Shown here one piece after another: positions 14,126 to 19,477 of a stretch of 19,477 bases of DNA (positions are counted from its first letter, which is position 1; every line of letters begins with the position of its first letter). The notes below the pieces were generated by a model. It saw only the letters and a list, made by a program, of their open reading frames with translations, did no database searches and had not been told where the DNA came from. A program made the position numbers and the translations under genes. Source of the stretch: Defluviitaleaceae bacterium (GTDB lineage: Bacteria > Bacillota > Clostridia > Lachnospirales > WQUN01); contig WRDG01000008.1 of NCBI GenBank assembly GCA_009783525.1, positions 1-19,477 on the forward strand, written 5' to 3'.

Positions 14126-16621
14126 TCAAACAAAATAATCCACTTCTATTTCGGAAGGTATTGAAATGTCCGCGTTAAAAACCGCGTACATTGACGACCT
14201 TACCGATTCTTTTTCGAACGCCGTTTGCACGCCGTTTATTTTTACGCTGACCGGCATCGCGCTGCCCTCGGGCAGTAAAACGCGGAAATCCGATTTGCTT
14301 CCGCTTCCCGTGGCTATAATTTTTATCCGCATTTTATCTTTTTCGTGCAGATATTTATAAGAAACATAGCCGTCGCTTGCCGCGTAACGCGCGGTAAACT
14401 TCACCTCGTCCGTACCCGCCGCCGACCAGCGCGGCGCAACCGCTGCATGGCTGTACTTGGTCGCGTTGTCTGTAACGCCGCCCAAACCCTCCATAAGAGC
14501 CGCCAAGCATAATCCGCCCGACCAGTTGTCCGGCCCGCCGCCGGAATCGTATTCCGCCTCGATGTAGCGCGGCGAATCAGAAAGAGTGACGCCGAGCACA
14601 GCGTAAACCGCTCCGTCCGGGCCTGCTTGAATACGCAGCTCTTTAATTTCTTTGTCCGGCTGCGGGTTAATAAATTCGGCCCAGCAGACACCGCTGCCCC
14701 TGGCCGCTTCGCAGTCGCCCTTCCATGCCACGCCCGCCCTCGTCTTTCCGGGCAGGGACGAAAACCAAAAGTTGGTGATGTTATCGCCGTATTTGATCGG
14801 CTTTGTTATTTCGCTTCCGTCCGCGTAAACAAAAACCGCCATGGCCGTAAGCCCGGACTCGGGGCAGCCTGCGGTCGCGTGCAGTAAATATACGGAACCC
14901 GCTTTTGCGTCAAGCGGCACGCTTAACGAACGCGGCAGTCCGTGTGAAACAGAAACCGCCGCGGCTGCAGTACCATACAACCCGTCAGGCTCCGCAACGG
15001 TATACGGGACGCCGTCGAATGAAAAGCTGCCGACCGGGAAGCCGCCTATGTCGTTTTTTAAACCGTCATACATCCACGGCACGGCGCCTTTGTGCGACAG
15101 AGACATATTTGCCAAATGCTTTATGCTTACAACCGTAAATTTTTGCGGAGGCGGCGGGGCGTCGTAGCCGCCAGTATACGCGAAGCGTATAAAACCTTTG
15201 CTCGGCTTCGCCATTTCGTTTACGCGGCGCAGGATGTCCGCGCCGTACGACTCGTACCCGTTTGCAAACGCGCCGCGGGCCAGCTCGCCCGCCGCATGTC
15301 CGTGCACGCCGCCGTTCATATACTGCCACTTGCCGCAGTCGCCGCCGTGGTCGAAAACCGGTTTTTCAAACGGCGGGTAGATTGCGTAAAACTCTCCCGG
15401 CGAACGGTTTGGCAGGTTGTTTTTAATTTCAATGTAGGATTCTATTATTGCGGCGGCCTGTTCGCGCGTGCAGCCGCGGTTAAGCGTGTAACAGTTCGAA
15501 AAGCTTATCTGCTTGGATTCGTCCGCGCCGAGGTCGCGCACAACGCTTTCGTCCTCTTCGACGCGGTGGCGGTAAAACTTGCCGTTCCATGCGATTTTAT
15601 CAAGTTTTGCCCTTATTTCCGCAGCCCTCGTTTCGTACACCTTCGCTTCCGTCTCGCTGCCGGCGTGGCGCAGCATTTCCGCGAGCTCGTCGCAGGCAAG
15701 CGCGTATCCCGTGTTGTCGCCGTAAAAAATTGTGTACTTTGTTTTTTCGGGATGTATCTGCTGGCCGGCCCCGAGCGGGAAAGCATAAAAATATTCGTCG
15801 TACGGCTGAAAATCCCAAGAGTCGATCGTATAGCCGCGCTTCAGCAGCCCAAATTTTTCTGACCAGCGCATTTTATCCGTGCAACCGTAGTCGAGCGCTT
15901 TTTTACAACTCTCGAGCATACCTTTCATCCAGTCGTCGTCTCCGCCGCTTTTCCAAACCAAATGTACGCACTCGACGTAATTGTACTCGCAATGGTTTTC
16001 GACCGGCTGCCGCGCCGCCACGAATCCGCCCGGTTCAAGCTCTTTAGCGAAACCGTACGGCTCTTCGTACGCGCTGAGGTAATATTCGCCCGCGCCCGGC
16101 GGGTAAACGAAGCTCCAAATCATTCCGTCTTCGCGCTGGATCTCCTTAAGCAAATCGACAAGCCCGTTTGCGTGCGGGCTTATGTATTTAAATCCTTTAG
16201 CCGTGTGCAGGTGGTCCAATATCCACACGACAAAGTTGTAATATTCTTTTCCTTTATACGGAATCTTGCCCACGCCCGCCATCGCCGCGCCCTTTATGTC
16301 GTTTGCGTCGTGGTAACGGAAACGCATGGTGTACTCGCACATCGCGAAAAGTTCGGCAAACACTCCTTCTTTATCTGCCACGCCGCTTTTTGCGTCCGCA
16401 AAAAACTCTGCGGTTTCTGTCAAACCGCCGCCCTCTCCGTACACGCGAACCTCGTGCCTGCCGAGCGCGCCGCCCACGACGAAGCTGACCGCGCCCGCGC
16501 AGCCGTCTGCTTTAAAATAAACCCTGCCCGCCGAATCCGATACCTCGACGCGCCCTTCGGCCCTGATGGTGATGGTGTCCAACGGCTCGGCTTTTTTTAT
16601 GCCGGTGTTAATAAAGTACAT
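14126..16621 (-). CDS. Large six-hairpin glycosidase-like protein
   Basis: An 831-residue protein that I place among six-hairpin ((alpha/alpha)6) glycosidases by its helical, tryptophan- and acid-rich middle part. I cannot give it a numbered GH family. The N-terminal 80 residues look like a beta domain. The helical part covers about 90-560, with WILDHLHTAKGFKYISPHANG, KRGYTIDSWDFQPYDEYFYA (261-280) and GDCGKWQYMNGGVHGH (427-442). Acidic residues that could be catalytic are E208, E212, D267, D270 and D424, but none can be chosen with certainty. The C-terminal third is beta-rich, resembling a sugar-binding region followed by a closing beta domain. The ATG at 16621 has GGGAGG six bases upstream. 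There is no signal peptide. It is the first gene of the unit with the HD-GYP regulator and hybrid kinase. Confidence 0.75.
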   Translation of the reverse strand: MYFINTGIKKAEPLDTITIRAEGRVEVSDSAGRVYFKADGCAGAVSFVVGGALGRHEVRVYGEGGGLTETAEFFADAKSGVADKEGVFAELFAMCEYTMRFRYHDANDIKGAAMAGVGKIPYKGKEYYNFVVWILDHLHTAKGFKYISPHANGLVDLLKEIQREDGMIWSFVYPPGAGEYYLSAYEEPYGFAKELEPGGFVAARQPVENHCEYNYVECVHLVWKSGGDDDWMKGMLESCKKALDYGCTDKMRWSEKFGLLKRGYTIDSWDFQPYDEYFYAFPLGAGQQIHPEKTKYTIFYGDNTGYALACDELAEMLRHAGSETEAKVYETRAAEIRAKLDKIAWNGKFYRHRVEEDESVVRDLGADESKQISFSNCYTLNRGCTREQAAAIIESYIEIKNNLPNRSPGEFYAIYPPFEKPVFDHGGDCGKWQYMNGGVHGHAAGELARGAFANGYESYGADILRRVNEMAKPSKGFIRFAYTGGYDAPPPPQKFTVVSIKHLANMSLSHKGAVPWMYDGLKNDIGGFPVGSFSFDGVPYTVAEPDGLYGTAAAAVSVSHGLPRSLSVPLDAKAGSVYLLHATAGCPESGLTAMAVFVYADGSEITKPIKYGDNITNFWFSSLPGKTRAGVAWKGDCEAARGSGVCWAEFINPQPDKEIKELRIQAGPDGAVYAVLGVTLSDSPRYIEAEYDSGGGPDNWSGGLCLAALMEGLGGVTDNATKYSHAAVAPRWSAAGTDEVKFTARYAASDGYVSYKYLHEKDKMRIKIIATGSGSKSDFRVLLPEGSAMPVSVKINGVQTAFEKESVRSSMYAVFNADISIPSEIEVDYFV

Positions 16622-16672
16622 ATGAAACCTCCCGGTAAAACGAAAATGGTTTGTCTTTAACGATTTTAACAA

Positions 16673-16701
16673 ATTATCATCACTAAACAAAATATTTGCA
16701 A
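16673..16701 (-). promoter_or_regulatory. Promoter of the glycosidase/HD-GYP/kinase unit
   Basis: On the minus strand TTGCAA (16701-16696) is 17 bases from GATAAT (16678-16673). Transcription would start about 45 bases before the ATG at 16621. It lies in the divergent region shared with glgB. Confidence 0.6.
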
Positions 16702-16785
16702 GCCATATATTAGGACAAAAAGTTTGACAGTATTCGACTTGAATTTTTTTACCGCTTTCGGCGGCGGATCAAACCGTATGCATTC

Positions 16786-16814
16786 TTGTTGCATTAACGG
16801 CTGTTTGTTATACT
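16786..16814 (+). promoter_or_regulatory. Promoter of glgB-deoB
   Basis: TTGTTG (16786-16791) is 17 bases from TATACT (16809-16814). The ribosome site AAAGGA at 16828-16833 lies nine bases before the ATG. A perfect TTGACA at 16724-16729 further upstream has only a poor -10 (TTTTAC) at the right distance. Confidence 0.6.
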
Positions 16815-16829
16815 TACAAAAATTTGTAA
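16814..16829. promoter_or_regulatory. Palindrome overlapping the glgB transcription start
   Basis: TTACAAA-AA-TTTGTAA forms seven-base perfect arms that begin at the last base of the -10 and end inside the AAAGGA ribosome site. It is placed as a repressor operator would be, but no regulator gene nearby points to one. Confidence 0.35.
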
Positions 16830-16842
16830 AGGACGGACCGTC

Positions 16843-19065
16843 ATGTTTACCACAGCCGACCTGCACGAGGTTTCTAAAATTGTCAACGGCGAGCATTCGG
16901 ACCCGCACCATATTTTGGGCATGCACGAAATTTGGAACGGACAGACGGAGTTTATCGCCGTCCGCGTTTTTTTCCCTGACGCGGAAAGCGTTACGCTGAT
17001 CGACTTAGACGAGCCGGATAAAACTACTGCAATGGAACGCATCCATACGGCCGGGTTTTTCGAAGCGCAATTCAGCGAGACAAAAGAGCTGTTCCGTTAC
17101 GAATTGGAAGTCACGTTTTTATCGGGAAGCAAATGGCGGACCCGTGACCCGTATTCATTTTTACCCCAATTGTCCGATATGGATCTTTTTTTGTTCGGAC
17201 AGGGCACGCACTACGAAATATTCGACAAGCTCGGCGCGCACGCAAAGACTGTCGACGGATCGGACGGCGTTTCGTTTGCGGTTTGGGCGCCGAACGCCAA
17301 GCGCGTAAGCGTCGTAGGAGATTTCAACGGCTGGAACGGGCTGCGCAGCCAAATGCGCGCTTTGCAAAAATCCGGCGTTTGGGAAATTTTTATCCCCGGC
17401 CTTAAAAACGGCGACAAATATAAATTCGAAATAATTTCCAAAGCGGGAAGCCGCATACTTAAAAGCGACCCCTACGGTTTTTTCCACGAGCTGCGCCCGA
17501 GCACCGCTTCGCTTGTATGCGACATATCGGGGCACGAATGGAACGACGCGGGATGGATCGCCAACCGCAACAAAAAAAATCCGCTCGACGGGCCGGTTAA
17601 TATTTACGAGGTGCACGCCGGTTCATGGAAGAGCGCAAGCAACGAAAACGGCCTCCCGTTTTTAAACTGGCCGCAGCTTTCGGCAGAGCTTGTGCCGTAC
17701 GTAAAAGAAATGAATTACACGCACATAGAGTTAATGCCCGTCATGGAACACCCCTTCGACGCTTCCTGGGGTTATCAGGTGACGGGCTTTTTTGCGCCCA
17801 CAAACCGTTTCGGGTTGCCGGACGACTTCATGACGTTCGTCGATACATGCCACCAAAACGGCATAGGCGTGATTATGGATTGGGTGCCGGCGCATTTCCC
17901 AAAGGACGCGCACGGGCTTTCGCGCTTCGACGGCACAGCTCTGTACGAGCCCGACGACCCGCTGCGCGCCGAACATCCCGACTGGGGCACGTTGATATTC
18001 AATTACGGGCGAAGAGAAGTAAAAAATTTTTTAATTGCGAGCGCCATCTTCTGGCTTGAAAAATATCACATCGACGGGCTGCGCGTGGACGCGGTCGCAT
18101 CCATGCTCTACCTCGACTACGGCGACAGCCGCAAAAGCTGGATCCCCAACGCGCAGGGCGGGCGCGAAAATTGGGAAGCCGCAGAATTTTTAAAGCATAT
18201 GAATTCTGTTATACACGGAAGATACCCGAACGTGATGATGATCGCGGAGGAGTCTACGGAATGGGAAGGCGTGACCCGCAGCGTCGAATCTAACGGGCTC
18301 GGCTTTTCGTTGAAGTGGAACATGGGCTGGATGAACGACTTCCTAAAATATATGAAGAAAGAACCCGTCCACAGACAGTACCACCATTCGTATTTAACGT
18401 TCGGGATGATGTACGCCTACACCGAAAGATTTATACTCGTGCTTTCGCACGACGAGGTCGTGCATATGAAAGGCGCGCTCGTAAATAAAATGCCGGGTGA
18501 CATTTGGCAAAAGCTTGCCAACCTCCGAGTCGGCCTCATGTTTATGGCGGGGCATCCGGGTAAAAAATTAATATTTATGGGCGGAGAGATCGCCCAGTTC
18601 GAAGAGTGGAGCGAAGCGAAGAGCGTAAACTGGTTCCTGCTCGAATTTGAACACCACAGGCAGATGCAGCAGTTCAACAAGGAGCTTAACAAATTTTATC
18701 TTACCGAAAAATCATTGTGGTTCGACGAATTTAAAAGCGGAACCTTTTCCTGGATCGACTGCGACGACGCGGCGCGCAGCTTAATATCGTTCTACCGTTC
18801 TTACACAAAAACCGAAGGCAAAACCGAGTATCTGGTCTTTGTATGCAACTTCACTCCGGCCGCGTACGAAAACCACCGAATAGGCCTGCCCGCGCCGGGC
18901 GTTTATAAAGAAGTTTTTAACAGCGACGCAAAAAAATACGGGGGCAGCGGCGTGACCAACGACAAGCCCATAAATTCGGAAAAAGCCGCGTGCGACAAAA
19001 AGGCGAACAGCCTTGTCATGCGCGTCCCGCCACTCGGCGGCGCGGTCTTAAAATGGATGGGATGA
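16843..19065 (+). CDS. glgB: 1,4-alpha-glucan (glycogen) branching enzyme
   Basis: GlgB moves a cut alpha-1,4 chain to make alpha-1,6 branches in glycogen. The 740 residues match the long form with an extra N-terminal beta domain (N1, about 1-110) ahead of CBM48 (about 125-215, with VWAPNAKRVSVVGDFNGWNG). The GH13 barrel shows YEVHAGSW (255-262), DWVPAHFP (D346, H351), the nucleophile in DGLRVDAV (D416), the acid/base in MIAEEST (E469) and LSHDEVVH (D537). A C-terminal beta domain ends in a lysine-rich stretch. The ATG at 16843 follows AAAGGA with nine bases between. It is divergent from the six-hairpin glycosidase gene. Its stop overlaps the deoB start by four bases (ATGA). No other glycogen gene is visible in the window. 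Confidence 0.97.
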   Translation: MFTTADLHEVSKIVNGEHSDPHHILGMHEIWNGQTEFIAVRVFFPDAESVTLIDLDEPDKTTAMERIHTAGFFEAQFSETKELFRYELEVTFLSGSKWRTRDPYSFLPQLSDMDLFLFGQGTHYEIFDKLGAHAKTVDGSDGVSFAVWAPNAKRVSVVGDFNGWNGLRSQMRALQKSGVWEIFIPGLKNGDKYKFEIISKAGSRILKSDPYGFFHELRPSTASLVCDISGHEWNDAGWIANRNKKNPLDGPVNIYEVHAGSWKSASNENGLPFLNWPQLSAELVPYVKEMNYTHIELMPVMEHPFDASWGYQVTGFFAPTNRFGLPDDFMTFVDTCHQNGIGVIMDWVPAHFPKDAHGLSRFDGTALYEPDDPLRAEHPDWGTLIFNYGRREVKNFLIASAIFWLEKYHIDGLRVDAVASMLYLDYGDSRKSWIPNAQGGRENWEAAEFLKHMNSVIHGRYPNVMMIAEESTEWEGVTRSVESNGLGFSLKWNMGWMNDFLKYMKKEPVHRQYHHSYLTFGMMYAYTERFILVLSHDEVVHMKGALVNKMPGDIWQKLANLRVGLMFMAGHPGKKLIFMGGEIAQFEEWSEAKSVNWFLLEFEHHRQMQQFNKELNKFYLTEKSLWFDEFKSGTFSWIDCDDAARSLISFYRSYTKTEGKTEYLVFVCNFTPAAYENHRIGLPAPGVYKEVFNSDAKKYGGSGVTNDKPINSEKAACDKKANSLVMRVPPLGGAVLKWMG

Positions 19066-19477
19066 ACCGCGCCTGCGTTATCGTTTTGGACAGCGCGGGC
19101 ATCGGCGAGTTGCCCGACGCGGCGGCGTACGGAGACAAAGGCTCGCACACGCTCGGCAACATACATAAGGCGGTCGGCGGCCTGCGCCTGCCTAACCTGT
19201 ACGCGCTGGGGCTGGGCAATATAGAAAACAGCGGCCTGCCGTCTGTAACGCGGCCAAAAGCCGCGTACGGGCGCATGGCGGAAGTTACCCGAGCAAAAGA
19301 TACCACGAGCGGGCACTGGGAACTTGCGGGGCTCGTAACGGAGCCGCCCTTCGCGACATTTCCGAACGGGCTGCCCGAATCATTTTTAACCAAATGGACA
19401 GCCAAATGCGGATTGCCCGGCTGGATCGGAAACGTCCCCGCTTCAGGCACCGAAATAATTATTAAATGCGGCGAAGA
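19062..19477 (+). CDS. deoB: Phosphopentomutase, N-terminal part (cut by window end)
   Basis: DeoB converts ribose-1-phosphate or deoxyribose-1-phosphate to the 5-phosphates, linking nucleoside breakdown to the pentose pathway. It is a manganese enzyme of the alkaline phosphatase superfamily. The visible 138 residues include the first metal aspartate in VIVLDSAGIGELPDA, GSHTLGN, and the active-site threonine region AKDTTSGHWELAG. The frame is open to the window end. The ATG at 19062 overlaps the glgB stop as ATGA, so translation is coupled. An ATG three codons earlier (19053) is also in frame. The start is conserved in spacing to the first aspartate in either case. A nucleoside gene following glgB without a gap is not a usual pairing. 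Confidence 0.95.
   Translation, partial: MNRACVIVLDSAGIGELPDAAAYGDKGSHTLGNIHKAVGGLRLPNLYALGLGNIENSGLPSVTRPKAAYGRMAEVTRAKDTTSGHWELAGLVTEPPFATFPNGLPESFLTKWTAKCGLPGWIGNVPASGTEIIIKCGE

Noticed and set aside
15092..16660. Long plus-strand frames opposite the six-hairpin gene
   Set aside because: Arginine- and valine-rich translations typical of antisense frames over GC-rich codons.
16724..16729. TTGACA as the -35 of glgB
   Set aside because: No acceptable -10 lies 16-18 bases downstream; the TTGTTG/TATACT pair fits better.

Overview
The window is about half G+C and comes from a bacterium, most likely an uncultured gut-type member of the Bacillota (Clostridia side). The basis is a TPP riboswitch ahead of a ThiT-type thiamine transporter, a DUF6440 protein, AGGAGG-type ribosome binding sites and sigma-A-like promoters. 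This placement is inferred from gene families; no marker gene fixes the taxon. I see no tRNA, rRNA, CRISPR array, transposase gene or phage gene.

Layout. Positions 1-127 hold the end of a plus-strand gene, perhaps a sulfatase. Positions 128-465 have no convincing gene; they hold a 193-bp element with perfect 27-bp inverted ends flanked by TA, followed at once by a strong terminator. Everything from 466 to 16621 is on the minus strand, in at least four transcription units. (1) DUF6440 protein then a GH5 glycosidase with a carbohydrate-binding-like tail (2307 to 466). (2) A divergent FolD, a small lipoprotein, a cupin, an FmdB-type zinc ribbon and a MATE exporter (5711 to 2418). (3) A class I aminotransferase, a GH29 alpha-L-fucosidase and an amidohydrolase with overlapping ends (9535 to 5821), behind a good promoter. 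(4) A TPP riboswitch, its terminator and ThiT (10329 to 9617). (5) A large six-hairpin glycosidase-like protein, an HD-GYP response regulator and a soluble hybrid histidine kinase (16621 to 10371). From 16843 on, the plus strand carries glgB, whose stop overlaps the start of deoB; deoB runs off the end.

How it fits together. Most genes concern carbohydrate: three glycosidases (GH5, GH29, six-hairpin type), a possible sulfatase, glycogen branching enzyme and phosphopentomutase. None of the three glycosidases has a visible signal peptide, so they probably act inside the cell on imported oligosaccharides. The six-hairpin glycosidase is followed closely by a two-component and cyclic-di-GMP signalling pair, which is the most distinctive gene arrangement here. 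The most unusual non-coding structure is the TA-flanked inverted-repeat element at 215-407, which could be a MITE or a branched structured RNA. No clearly new defence or mobile system was found.
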